This document shows positions 26,850 to 36,112 of a DNA stretch of 37,958 nucleotides, piece after piece (the first letter of the stretch is position 1; each line of letters begins with the position of its first letter). The stretch spans positions 1-37,958 of the forward strand of contig JAQXSC010000114.1 in NCBI GenBank assembly GCA_029218825.1, read 5' to 3'. The notes below the pieces were generated by a model. The model searched no databases, was not told the DNA's origin, and saw only the letters and a list, made by a program, of their open reading frames with translations. Source of the stretch: Oscillospiraceae bacterium. Its GTDB lineage: Bacteria > Bacillota > Clostridia > Oscillospirales > Acutalibacteraceae. A program made the translations under genes and the position numbers.

Positions 26850-29087
26850 TTACTTTAAGTAAGCACCTGTCTGGCCAATCTGACCGCTGATTCCTGTGAA
26901 TCCTGTGCCACAAGCAACATAGCAACGCATATTACCTGCTGAAAGGTTACCTACGGAAAGTGTACCGTTAGTAACGTTCTGAACGTCACCTGTTACAGCG
27001 TCGATGTATTTACCGTTTGGAATATTCTTGAATGTAGCAGCACCGCTTAATGCTACGCAAGCAAGAGAATCTATACCTTCTTCTGCGTTTGTGTATCTTC
27101 TTACATAAGCCATATTACCGCTTACGTAGTTGCTGTCGCATGTGTACTGGCCTTTCTGCAGAGCAGGAACAGCCTGACGGATAAGGTTCAGCTGTCTTAG
27201 GTGAACTGACAGAGGTGCGTTCAGAGTTTCTGCAACCGTACCGCTTGCGGTATATTTACCGAAGTCTGTAGCATTAACACTACCCTCCATATAGTCACCG
27301 AAGTATGCACGGCCTGTTTTTGATAGAGGAGCGTTAGGACCTACGTCAATAACATTACCCTTTGCGAACTCAACCTCTGTACCATAGTAGATACAAGGAA
27401 CGCCACGGAATGTAAACAGCAGGTTCATATTTTCTGCCCAAGCCTGTGGTCCGCAACTGTAACGTGTTTTCTCCATATTATCAGGGCCGTAGTCGTGAGA
27501 GTCAACGTATGTTACAACGTATGTTGCGTCATTGTATAGGTCATCCTCACCCTTTGCTGCATTAAATGCGCTGCTGGCATCCTTAAACGCCCAGTGCATT
27601 GGGAAGTCGATTACGGAAGTGCCGTTTGCCTTGCTGTGGTCAGGAGTGTGGTATGTAATACCGTCTAAGTAAGCATTGGTACTCTTCTGGTTAAAGTTTC
27701 TGTTGCTATATGCATCGTAGTGACCTGTAGAAGTTGACAGGTTAGTGCTCCAACTGTCAGTCCAACTGCTTGCAGAAGCATATGGGCTGTCTAACTCTTT
27801 CCAAGTGTAGAAGAAGCAGGAGTCGGAAGAACCGCCCTCGTTGTAAGCGCCGTGGTATCTTGCACAAACCTCACCGAAAATCCAGAAGTTTTCAATATCT
27901 GTAAATTTTGGGAAGTATGCCTGGTTCAGTGTCCAACGGTTAATATGCTTTTCTGTATCAAGACGGAAGTAGTCAACACCCATATCTGCATATTCTCTGA
28001 ATGTGTCTGTCAAATACTTAGCGACAACTGGATTTTCTGTGTTAATATCAACGCAGTCACCTGCCATCTGGGCTGTCTGCTCTGTTGACTGACCCCAACC
28101 AAGACTCTTTTCGTGGTGGTAGAAGTGCTCTGTATCCATATTGTCTTCTTTCATACAGTTAAGACGTGCAGGATATTGCTCTCTGCTTGGATCCATACTT
28201 TCATAGTTAGGATAGTTTTTCTTTAGTACGCCGTCCTCAAGAAGTTTTAGGCTTTCAGCAGTTTCAAGATTGTTGTAATCCTTTTCAAACATTGGTGCTA
28301 AATATTTTTCACCGAAGTTACTTGTATGGTTCCAAACAACGTCCTGAACAATTTTCAGACCCTTTTCGTGAGCAGCATCAATTACTTCCTGGAAGGTAAC
28401 TCCGTCACTTTCATAACGTGGGTCAACCTTTGCAAAGTCGAAAGCGTGGTAGCCGTGATAGTCATAACCTGACGCATTCTCAACAACAGGGGTAATCCAA
28501 ACTGCTGTAAAGCCAAGAGCCTTGATATAGTCAAGTTTTTCTATAAGTCCCTTAAAGTCGCCTCGCCATGCAGGGTCGGAGTCAGGGTTGTTTGCCTGTC
28601 CATCATCCCAACAGTGTACGTTGTTGCCTGTGTCGCCGTCATAGAAACGTGTAGTAATAATAAAGTAGATACTGTTTTCACGGAAATCTACACGATCGGC
28701 AGAATCAAGTTCACCGGGGTTTGATTTATACCATCTCTTACCCTTGTACCAGTATTCGCCGGTAGCGTTACGTGTAAGTTCCGGTGTCTGTTCGCCGTTG
28801 ACTACGAAAAGCATATTGATTTTAGTAACATTATTAAATGTGTACTTATACCAATTATTGCCCTCGGAAGTCATAGCAGGACCGGGGTAACTTGTTTCGA
28901 TATTCTGCGGCAGACTGTTCCAATAGTAAACTGTCGGAACACCCTTGTCACTGTAGAAATGAACAGTAATTCCTGACGCTCCTGTCTTTTCCTGTGCAGT
29001 AACAGCCGCATTTGTTGTTACAACTGCAACGCTTGCGAGCATCAAAACAGCAAGAACAACTGCTACCAACATCTTTATTTTCTTCAT
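26850..29087 (-). CDS. Secreted alpha-amylase (GH13) with N-terminal starch-binding-like module
   Basis: Signal peptide; ITVHFYSDKGVPTVYYWN...; GFTAVWITPVVEN, DYFRLDTEKH, FWIFGEVCARY, TYVDSHDYGPDN. Confidence 0.9.
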   Translation of the reverse strand: MKKIKMLVAVVLAVLMLASVAVVTTNAAVTAQEKTGASGITVHFYSDKGVPTVYYWNSLPQNIETSYPGPAMTSEGNNWYKYTFNNVTKINMLFVVNGEQTPELTRNATGEYWYKGKRWYKSNPGELDSADRVDFRENSIYFIITTRFYDGDTGNNVHCWDDGQANNPDSDPAWRGDFKGLIEKLDYIKALGFTAVWITPVVENASGYDYHGYHAFDFAKVDPRYESDGVTFQEVIDAAHEKGLKIVQDVVWNHTSNFGEKYLAPMFEKDYNNLETAESLKLLEDGVLKKNYPNYESMDPSREQYPARLNCMKEDNMDTEHFYHHEKSLGWGQSTEQTAQMAGDCVDINTENPVVAKYLTDTFREYADMGVDYFRLDTEKHINRWTLNQAYFPKFTDIENFWIFGEVCARYHGAYNEGGSSDSCFFYTWKELDSPYASASSWTDSWSTNLSTSTGHYDAYSNRNFNQKSTNAYLDGITYHTPDHSKANGTSVIDFPMHWAFKDASSAFNAAKGEDDLYNDATYVVTYVDSHDYGPDNMEKTRYSCGPQAWAENMNLLFTFRGVPCIYYGTEVEFAKGNVIDVGPNAPLSKTGRAYFGDYMEGSVNATDFGKYTASGTVAETLNAPLSVHLRQLNLIRQAVPALQKGQYTCDSNYVSGNMAYVRRYTNAEEGIDSLACVALSGAATFKNIPNGKYIDAVTGDVQNVTNGTLSVGNLSAGNMRCYVACGTGFTGISGQIGQTGAYLK

Positions 29088-29218
29088 TTCAAAACCTCCT
29101 GTATATAGTTATACATATTCATATGTATTATAAAATAAAATGCCTGTTTTATTTTTCTAATACAGAATTATTCTTTTGGTTAATAATACAATTTATTGCC
29201 AAGATTTTTGTATAAAAA

Positions 29219-29245
29219 TACGGAACAGAGTAAATCTGTTCCGTA
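29219..29245 (-). terminator. Terminator hairpin of HAD gene
   Basis: TACGGAACAGA-gtaaa-TCTGTTCCGTA, T-tract on minus strand. Confidence 0.75.
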
Positions 29246-29267
29246 AAAAAGCAAAAATTAACAATTA

Positions 29268-30083
29268 TTAAATTTCCGACAATATGAATTTTTCAATAAC
29301 CTCCGCAAGTCCGTCATTATCGCAGTCGTTCTCTGTTACGTAGTCTGCAACTGCTTTCAGCTCAGCCTCTGCGTTATTCATCGCAACACCTAAACCTGCC
29401 ATCTGCACCATTGAAATATCGTTGAAACTGTCACCGCAGGCGATAGTATCGCTTATATCAATTCCCATATAATCGCAGATAGATTTCAGCCCCAAGCCCT
29501 TGCTTGTGCCTTTTGGCATAACCTCGAGAAACCAAGGAGCAGAAAGATAAATATCAACATCGGCGGAAAACTTTTTAAGCAACACCTGTTCAAGTTCTTT
29601 TAACTCCTTAGGCTCACCGGCAATAAGGAACTTATGAATCGGAAAATCCACAAATTCTGCAATATCGTCAACAAGATTAAGGGGCAAACCGATTACCTTT
29701 GACTCAATTTCGGTATAATCATTTACCTTTCTGTCTGCGTAAATGATACTTCCCTTATGCACCATTGTAGTTACGTTATAGGGTTTAAGTTCATCATAAA
29801 CAGGCTTGATGTGCTTGCTGTCAAGATAGGTTTTGCCGATAATCTCCTCTTTTGAATTGAGAATTGCGCCGCCGTTAAATCCCATATAAAAGCCGTCGTT
29901 TTCAAGGACGTTTAACTCCAAAGCATAGGGTCTTACCCCGTAGGGCAATCTGCCTGATGCAACTGCGAATTTTACTCCCTTTTCCTGTGCTTTCAAAATA
30001 GCCTGTCGTGTTTTCGGCGTAATCTCCTTATTGCGGTTAAGAAGTGTATCGTCAATATCTACTGCCATTAATTTATACTTCAT
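29268..30083 (-). CDS. Cof-type HAD-IIB family hydrolase
   Basis: MKYKLMAVDIDDTLLNRNKEITPKTRQAI...GDSFNDISMVQMAGLGVAMNNA. Confidence 0.93.
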   Translation of the reverse strand: MKYKLMAVDIDDTLLNRNKEITPKTRQAILKAQEKGVKFAVASGRLPYGVRPYALELNVLENDGFYMGFNGGAILNSKEEIIGKTYLDSKHIKPVYDELKPYNVTTMVHKGSIIYADRKVNDYTEIESKVIGLPLNLVDDIAEFVDFPIHKFLIAGEPKELKELEQVLLKKFSADVDIYLSAPWFLEVMPKGTSKGLGLKSICDYMGIDISDTIACGDSFNDISMVQMAGLGVAMNNAEAELKAVADYVTENDCDNDGLAEVIEKFILSEI

Positions 30084-30100
30084 ACTACCATCCAAAATTA

Positions 30101-31030
30101 TTAATCTTTTTGATTTTCGTCAGCCATACATTTTACAAGGACAGCCTTTTGTGCGTGAAGTCTGTTTTCTGCTTCCTCGAAAATCTCATCTGCGTGAGCC
30201 TCTAAAACTTCTGCTGTGATTTCCTCGCCTCTGTGAGCAGGCAGACAATGAAGTACCATACAGCCCTCGTTGGTTTTTGACATAAGTTCTGCGTTTACCT
30301 GGAAATCCTTAAACACTTTCTCACGGATTTTCTTTTCTTCCTCCTGACCCATAGACGCCCAAACGTCAGTATAAACAACGTCTGCGTTCTTTGCTGCGTC
30401 AAGTGGGTTTCTGCAAAGTTCAAACTTGCCGTCAGCGCCGTATTTTTCGGCAAATTCAAGAATGTGCTGCGGTGGTTCGTAACCCTCAGGACAGGCAACG
30501 GAAATGCTCATACCTGTAGATAATGCGCCTACGATTAAGGAGTTCATCATATTGTTACCGTCACCGATAAAGCACATTTTCAGACCCTCTAATTTACCCT
30601 TGAACTCACGGATTGTCATTAAATCAGCAAGTACCTGACAGGGGTGGCAATAATCAGTTAAGCCGTTGATAATCGGAATTGAGCCGTACTCTGCAAGAGC
30701 CTCAACCTCGCTCTGTTCAAAAGTACGAATCATAATGCCGTCCAAAAATCTTGAAAGCACACGTGCAGTATCCTCAACAGGCTCACCTCTGCCGATTTGT
30801 AAATCGTTTGATGACAAGAACAGCGGATAGCCGCCAAGTTGTGTCATACCAACCTCAAAGGATACACGAGTACGAGTTGAACTTTTTTCAAAAATCATAC
30901 CTAATGTTTTGCCCTTTAGGATTTTATGCTCAATGCCGTGCTTTTGCTCATACTTTAACTGGTCAGCCAAGTTAAGTGTGTTAATAATTTCTTCTGTTGT
31001 CCAGTCCTCAAGTTTTAATAAATGTTTCAT
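30101..31030 (-). CDS. argF: Ornithine carbamoyltransferase
   Basis: FEKSSTRTRVSFEVGMTQLGG...HPCQVLADLMTI...HCLPAHRGEEI. Confidence 0.96.
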   Translation of the reverse strand: MKHLLKLEDWTTEEIINTLNLADQLKYEQKHGIEHKILKGKTLGMIFEKSSTRTRVSFEVGMTQLGGYPLFLSSNDLQIGRGEPVEDTARVLSRFLDGIMIRTFEQSEVEALAEYGSIPIINGLTDYCHPCQVLADLMTIREFKGKLEGLKMCFIGDGNNMMNSLIVGALSTGMSISVACPEGYEPPQHILEFAEKYGADGKFELCRNPLDAAKNADVVYTDVWASMGQEEEKKIREKVFKDFQVNAELMSKTNEGCMVLHCLPAHRGEEITAEVLEAHADEIFEEAENRLHAQKAVLVKCMADENQKD

Positions 31031-31031
31031 T

Positions 31032-32201
31032 CTATATCTCCTCCAATGTTTTTTCAAGAATTTCTACCGCTTTATCAATTTCCTCGTAACTGATGTTAAG
31101 AGGCGGTAACATACGCAACAATGATTTTGCAGTAATCATAAGCAGTCCGTTTTCAACGCACTTTGAGGCTATGTGGTGAGCATCTCCCTTTTCAAGTTCA
31201 ATGCCTACCATTAAGCCTAAGTTTCTTACGGATTTTACACCCTCAAGTTTTAGTAATTTTTCTTTTAGATATTCGCCTTTTTTTACTACTTCACTTAAAA
31301 AATCATCATTTGCTACAACGGATAATATATAATTTGCACCTGCACACACTACAGGATTTCCTCCAAAGGTTGTACCGTGAGTTGAAGGCTGCATAACATT
31401 TTCAAGTTTTTCTGTACAAAGGCAGGCGCCGATTGGAAGTCCGCCCCCAAGACCTTTGGCAACTGTGATAACGTCAGGAACAATGTCAAAGTTTTCATAA
31501 CAGAAAAGTTTACCTGTTCTGCCGATACCTGTCTGCACCTCGTCAACAATAAGTACAATATCATTTTCGTCACAAAGGGTGCGTATTTCCTTAACAAAGT
31601 CTTTGTCAAGAATATTTACTCCGCCCTCTCCCTGAACGCACTCCATTAAAACTGCGCAGGTTTTATCACTTATCTTGCTTTTTATATCTTCAATATTTTC
31701 AGCATCTGCATAGACAAAACCCTCTGTAAAAGGGAAAAAGTAATTGTGGAAAACATCCTGTCCTGTTGCTGATAAAGTTGTTACAGTTCTGCCGTGGAAA
31801 GAGTTGTTGAGAGTTATAATCTCGTTTCTGCCCTCACCGTATTTGTCAAAACTGTATTTACGTGCAAGTTTAATTGCACATTCGTTAGCCTCTGCACCGC
31901 TGTTGCCGAAACAAACCTTTGAAAAAGGTGTAAGACTGCAAAGAGTTTGGGCGAGTTTTGAAGTTTGAGGGCTGTAAAAATAGTTGCTCATATGCTGGAT
32001 TGTGTTCAACTGTTCAGAAACTGCCTTTACCCAGCCATCATCACAATAGCCTAAAGCATTAACTCCGATACCGGAACTGACGTCAAGGTATTTTTTGCCC
32101 TGTTCATCATAGGCGTAACAGCCTTTGCCCTCTTTCAATGCAACATCATACCTGCCGTATGTGTGCATTATATAATTACTGTCAAGATTTTTTGTATCCA
32201 T
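31032..32201 (-). CDS. argD: Acetylornithine aminotransferase
   Basis: YLDVSSGIGVNALGYCDDGW...NSFHGRTVTTLSATGQ...VDEVQTGIGRTGKLFCYE...HGTTFGGNPVVCAGA. Confidence 0.95.
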   Translation of the reverse strand: MDTKNLDSNYIMHTYGRYDVALKEGKGCYAYDEQGKKYLDVSSGIGVNALGYCDDGWVKAVSEQLNTIQHMSNYFYSPQTSKLAQTLCSLTPFSKVCFGNSGAEANECAIKLARKYSFDKYGEGRNEIITLNNSFHGRTVTTLSATGQDVFHNYFFPFTEGFVYADAENIEDIKSKISDKTCAVLMECVQGEGGVNILDKDFVKEIRTLCDENDIVLIVDEVQTGIGRTGKLFCYENFDIVPDVITVAKGLGGGLPIGACLCTEKLENVMQPSTHGTTFGGNPVVCAGANYILSVVANDDFLSEVVKKGEYLKEKLLKLEGVKSVRNLGLMVGIELEKGDAHHIASKCVENGLLMITAKSLLRMLPPLNISYEEIDKAVEILEKTLEEI

Positions 32202-32210
32202 AAAATTTCC

Positions 32211-32627
32211 TCATTTATTTTCATATGAAAAATCGCAAATATCCTCACGTCTTTTGAAACCGAAATCAGTCCAAAAGCCCTGACCTGTCTTGTTGTCGCA
32301 GTAACAGAAAATGTGAGTTTTTTCAATCCCATCTGTTTTGAGCCTGTCGATGGCTGTTTGTGCCAAGGCTTTGCCGATATGGTGACGTCTGTATTCAGGC
32401 ATTACCGCCATATGGTGAATAAAGCCGAATCTTCCGTCGTGACCTGCCAAAACAGTTCCCACAATCTTTCCGTTACAAATTGCAACCTGACTGAGGTCTT
32501 TGTTACGATTAAGGTATTTTTCTATGTTATCCCTACTGTCCGCAGAACTCAAGGCTCTTTTGGTAGTAATCTGCCACATAGCAAATACTTCCTCGTAATC
32601 ATTAATTGTCATAGCACGAATTTCCAT
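32211..32627 (-). CDS. GNAT family N-acetyltransferase embedded in arg operon
   Basis: MEIRAMTINDYEEVFAMW...IHHMAVMPEYRRHHIGKALAQTAIDRLK. Confidence 0.9.
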   Translation of the reverse strand: MEIRAMTINDYEEVFAMWQITTKRALSSADSRDNIEKYLNRNKDLSQVAICNGKIVGTVLAGHDGRFGFIHHMAVMPEYRRHHIGKALAQTAIDRLKTDGIEKTHIFCYCDNKTGQGFWTDFGFKRREDICDFSYENK

Positions 32628-32641
32628 TTACTTCCCCTAAA

Positions 32642-33493
32642 TTAATAGAACATTGTTCCGATACCCTCGTCAGAAAACAGTTCAAGTAAAATTGAGTGTT
32701 CAAGTCTGCCGTCAATAATGTGAGCGCGGTTTACACCGCTTCTGACAGCCTCTACGCAACAGTCGATTTTCGGTATCATACCGCCGCTTATTACGCCCTC
32801 TTTTTTAAGTTGAGGTACTTCGCTGACGTTTACAACGGAAATCAGGCTGTCCTCATCATTAACGTCTTTTAAAAGCCCGCGGATATCCGTCATAAGAATA
32901 AGTTTTTTAGCATTCAGTTTTGCGGCAATCTGCGCTGCTGCAAGGTCGGCGTTGATGTTGTAAACCTCTCCCTCGTAACCTCCTGCAATAGTGGAAATTA
33001 CAGGGATATATCCGTTTTTAATGGAGTCCATAATAATAAGAGGATTTACGTGGTCAATCTCACCTACAAAGCCTAAATCATCGGCTGACGCTAATTTTTT
33101 AGCCATAAGCATTTTACCGTCAAGACCGCAAAGTCCGATTGCACGTCCGCCGCTTTGTGACAATAGCTGAACAAGGCTTTTATTCACCTTGCCTGCAAGA
33201 ACCTGCTGGACAATGTCGATAGTTTCCTTGTCGGTAACTCTCAATCCGTTTTTAAATTCACTTTTCTTGCCTGTTTTTTTCAGCATATCGTTAATCTCAG
33301 GACCGCCACCGTGAACAAGCACAACGTTAATTCCCACAAGTTGCATAAGCACAATATCGCTCATAACCGCAGACTTTAACTCCTCGTTAAGCATTGCGTT
33401 TCCGCCGTACTTAACAACGATTGTCTGGCCTGTGTATTTTCTGATATATGGCATAGCCTGAATAAGAACCTTTGCTCTTTTGCTGTTATCCAT
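32642..33493 (-). CDS. argB: Acetylglutamate kinase
   Basis: IVVKYGGNAMLNEELK...VLVHGGGPEINDMLKKTGKKSEFKNGLRVTD. Confidence 0.96.
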   Translation of the reverse strand: MDNSKRAKVLIQAMPYIRKYTGQTIVVKYGGNAMLNEELKSAVMSDIVLMQLVGINVVLVHGGGPEINDMLKKTGKKSEFKNGLRVTDKETIDIVQQVLAGKVNKSLVQLLSQSGGRAIGLCGLDGKMLMAKKLASADDLGFVGEIDHVNPLIIMDSIKNGYIPVISTIAGGYEGEVYNINADLAAAQIAAKLNAKKLILMTDIRGLLKDVNDEDSLISVVNVSEVPQLKKEGVISGGMIPKIDCCVEAVRSGVNRAHIIDGRLEHSILLELFSDEGIGTMFY

Positions 33494-33509
33494 TTACTTC
33501 ACCTTTTTA

Positions 33510-34733
33510 TCAAGTTCTATAGTCACCGTTTATTTTAACATAATCATAGGTCAAATCGCAACCGTATGCCTCTGCCTCTGCGTTGCCGTCCTCTAAACCT
33601 ACAATAATATTTATCTCTTTTTCAAGCAAAATTTCCTTTGCGATATCCTCGTCAAAGTCGATTCCTGCACCATTTTTGCAAACTTCTATTACACCCTTTG
33701 GGGACTTAAACGCAACGTAAACCTTATTTATGTCAACCTGGGCACCGCTGTAGCCGATTGCACACAGCACCCTGCCCCAGTTTGCGTCTGCTCCGAACAT
33801 AGCCGCTTTAAGCAGACTTGAACATATAACGCTCTTTGCAACAAGGACTGCGTCTTTTTTAGTTTTTGCGCCATTTACGGAACATACCAAAAGTTTTGTA
33901 GCGCCCTCGCCGTCTGCGGCAAGTTGTTTTGCAAGGGATTTAAAAGCCTCTGTCAGACCCTTTACAAACTCTCTGTAATCCTGATTTTTTTCTGTGATTT
34001 CAGGGTTACCTGCTTTACCTGACGCCATAATTGCAAGGGTATCGTTGGTGGAAGTATCTCCGTCAACGCTTACCATATTGTAACTGTCCTCAACAGCCTC
34101 CAGCAAAGCCTCTTTCAGCATTTCGGAAGATACAGCCGCGTCTGTAGTTACAAAGGAAAGCATTGTACCCATATTAATATGAATCATACCGCTGCCCTTT
34201 GCGATACCGCCTATGGTAACGGTTTTACCGCCTAAAACCATTTCCATAGCCATTTCTTTTTTTACTGTATCGGTAGTCATAATTGCCTCAGCGGCATTTG
34301 TTCCGCCCTCTTTAGAGAGGTTGCCCTTTAGCATTTCTATGCCCTTTTCAACAGGCTCTATGGGAAGAACCTGTCCTATAACACCTGTGGAGGCTACAAT
34401 AATATCATCTTGATTTACGCCAAATGCCTTTGATGCAAGTTGACACATTTCTTCTGCCTTTTCGTAGCCGTCTGCGTTACAGGTATTTGCGTTGCCTGAA
34501 TTTACGATAACGCCCTGCGCCTTGCCGTTTTCAAGGTGCTTTTGGGTAACTAAAATTGCGTCTGACTTTACAAGATTTTTTGTAAACACAGCCGCCGCAT
34601 TACACAATGTGTCGCACTTTATAAAGGCTAAATCCCTTTTAGTTGTGTTTGATGACTTTATACCTGCGCAAACTCCGTTTGCCGTAAAGCCTTGGGGTGA
34701 AGTTACACCGCCGTTAATAAATTTATATCCCAT
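33510..34733 (-). CDS. argJ: Glutamate N-acetyltransferase / amino-acid acetyltransferase
   Basis: KGSGMIHINMGTMLSFVTTDAAVS...SVDGDTSTNDTLAIMASG. Confidence 0.96.
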   Translation of the reverse strand: MGYKFINGGVTSPQGFTANGVCAGIKSSNTTKRDLAFIKCDTLCNAAAVFTKNLVKSDAILVTQKHLENGKAQGVIVNSGNANTCNADGYEKAEEMCQLASKAFGVNQDDIIVASTGVIGQVLPIEPVEKGIEMLKGNLSKEGGTNAAEAIMTTDTVKKEMAMEMVLGGKTVTIGGIAKGSGMIHINMGTMLSFVTTDAAVSSEMLKEALLEAVEDSYNMVSVDGDTSTNDTLAIMASGKAGNPEITEKNQDYREFVKGLTEAFKSLAKQLAADGEGATKLLVCSVNGAKTKKDAVLVAKSVICSSLLKAAMFGADANWGRVLCAIGYSGAQVDINKVYVAFKSPKGVIEVCKNGAGIDFDEDIAKEILLEKEINIIVGLEDGNAEAEAYGCDLTYDYVKINGDYRT

Positions 34734-34735
34734 AA

Positions 34736-35773
34736 TTAAAATGCAGGGGGAATAATATCAAGACCTGTTTTTTCATCAAGTCCGAAGATTATATTCATAT
34801 TCTGAATAGCCTGTCCTGCCGCTCCTTTTACCATATTATCTATCGCCCCACAAGCAACTAACTTGTTGGCACGTTTATCAAAATGAATTGAAATGTCGCA
34901 GAAATTTGAATATCTCACGTTGTGAATATCTGCGCACTGTCCATCATCGAGAAGTCTTACAAAGTATTCATCCTTGTAGAAATCCTCGTAGGCTTTTCTG
35001 ATTTGCTCAAAGGTTACGCCTTCTTTTATATCAGCATACACTGTTGCTAAAATACCACGATTTACCGGGAGTAAATGTGGTACAAATGTGATAGTTACGT
35101 CCTGTCCGCTTAACTTTGAGAGGGTCTGCTCAATCTCCGGAGTATGTCTGTGAGATGCCACCTTGTATGCGTGAAATCCCTCGTTCAGTTCAGGGAAGTG
35201 ACTGCCCTGTGTAGGCTTTCTGCCTGCGCCGGTAACACCGCTTTTACAGTCGCAGATAATACCTTTCATCTCAATAAGACCATTTACAACTGCCGGAGCA
35301 ATAGCAAGGGGTGAACAGGTTGTATAGCAACCGGGATTTGCCACAATCCTCTTGCCTTTAATTTTATCTCTGAAAAATTCAGGCAATCCGTAAACTGCCT
35401 CTTTATGTAAATCTTTGTCAAGGAACTTGCCTTGATACCACTCTTTGTACTCCTCTTCGCTTTCTAAACGGAAGTCTGCGCCTAAGTCGATAAAGGCTTT
35501 GCCTTTATTAATACATTCTGCTCCTAATTCCTGTGAAAGTCCGTGAGGTAATGCCGCAAAAATTATGTCGCTTTTCTCAACAACTGCCTCCTGATTTTCG
35601 CAAACCATATCGTTTAAAAACTTATATGACGGATAAACGTCGCTTAATTTCTGACCCTCAAAGGAAACGGAACTTATAGCCGTAACCTCTGCCTGTGGGT
35701 GAGAAGTAATCAACCTTACAAGCTCTGCACCGGCATAGCCTGTTGCTCCCACTATTCCTACTTTGATTTTCAT
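34736..35773 (-). CDS. argC: N-acetyl-gamma-glutamyl-phosphate reductase
   Basis: MKIKVGIVGATGYAGAELVRLI...NPGCYTTCSPLAIAP. Confidence 0.96.
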   Translation of the reverse strand: MKIKVGIVGATGYAGAELVRLITSHPQAEVTAISSVSFEGQKLSDVYPSYKFLNDMVCENQEAVVEKSDIIFAALPHGLSQELGAECINKGKAFIDLGADFRLESEEEYKEWYQGKFLDKDLHKEAVYGLPEFFRDKIKGKRIVANPGCYTTCSPLAIAPAVVNGLIEMKGIICDCKSGVTGAGRKPTQGSHFPELNEGFHAYKVASHRHTPEIEQTLSKLSGQDVTITFVPHLLPVNRGILATVYADIKEGVTFEQIRKAYEDFYKDEYFVRLLDDGQCADIHNVRYSNFCDISIHFDKRANKLVACGAIDNMVKGAAGQAIQNMNIIFGLDEKTGLDIIPPAF

Positions 35774-35799
35774 ATTCTTCACCTGTTTAATTTGTAATA

Positions 35800-35828
35800 T
35801 TGACAAATGGATTTTAATATCATATAAT
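35800..35828 (+). promoter_or_regulatory. Consensus sigma-A promoter for small antisense RNA
   Basis: TTGACA (35800-35805)-N17-TATAAT (35823-35828). Confidence 0.85.
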
Positions 35829-35834
35829 TAGGTT

Positions 35835-35927
35835 ACAGGGAAAACCGTCAAAGCGGTTAGCCTGATTTATGGTTATTATTTAAAATAATCGCCCACGTTC
35901 AGAGCTGTTGGGCGATTATTTTTTTAT
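35835..35927 (+). ncRNA. Predicted small RNA, candidate antitoxin RNA (RNA II-like)
   Basis: Starts just after consensus promoter; 5' hairpin AACCG-tcaaag-CGGTT; ends in terminator AATAATCGCCCA...TGGGCGATTATTTTTTT that overlaps the toxin ORF 3' end. Confidence 0.65.
35882..35927. terminator. Bidirectional terminator shared by convergent small transcripts
   Basis: AAAATAATCGCCCA-cgttcagagctgt-TGGGCGATTATTTT, A/T tracts on both sides. Confidence 0.85.
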
Positions 35928-35987
35928 GTACACTATTAGTTGAGTAAGTGATACTATCAAAATGATAAGTAAAACATATTCAGTCAT
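35916..35987 (-). CDS. 23-aa hydrophobic peptide, candidate type I (Fst/holin-like) toxin
   Basis: MTEYVLLIILIVSLTQLIVYIKK*, preceded by SD GGGGGTG within hairpin CACTCCC-acaggatt-GGGGGTG; not in supplied ORF list because of size. Confidence 0.65.
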   Translation of the reverse strand: MTEYVLLIILIVSLTQLIVYIKK

Positions 35988-36071
35988 ACATATCACCCCC
36001 AATCCTGTGGGAGTGCTAACCGCCTTAACTTCCCTGTAACCCCGTAAAGCCTGAAAGGCTGTTACGGCTAT

Positions 36072-36097
36072 AAAAAGTTATCAAAATAACTTTGATT
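36072..36097 (-). terminator. Terminator downstream of argH
   Basis: Minus strand AAAGTTAT-tttg-ATAACTTTTT. Confidence 0.65.
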
Positions 36098-36112
36098 TTT
36101 CTGTATTAATTT

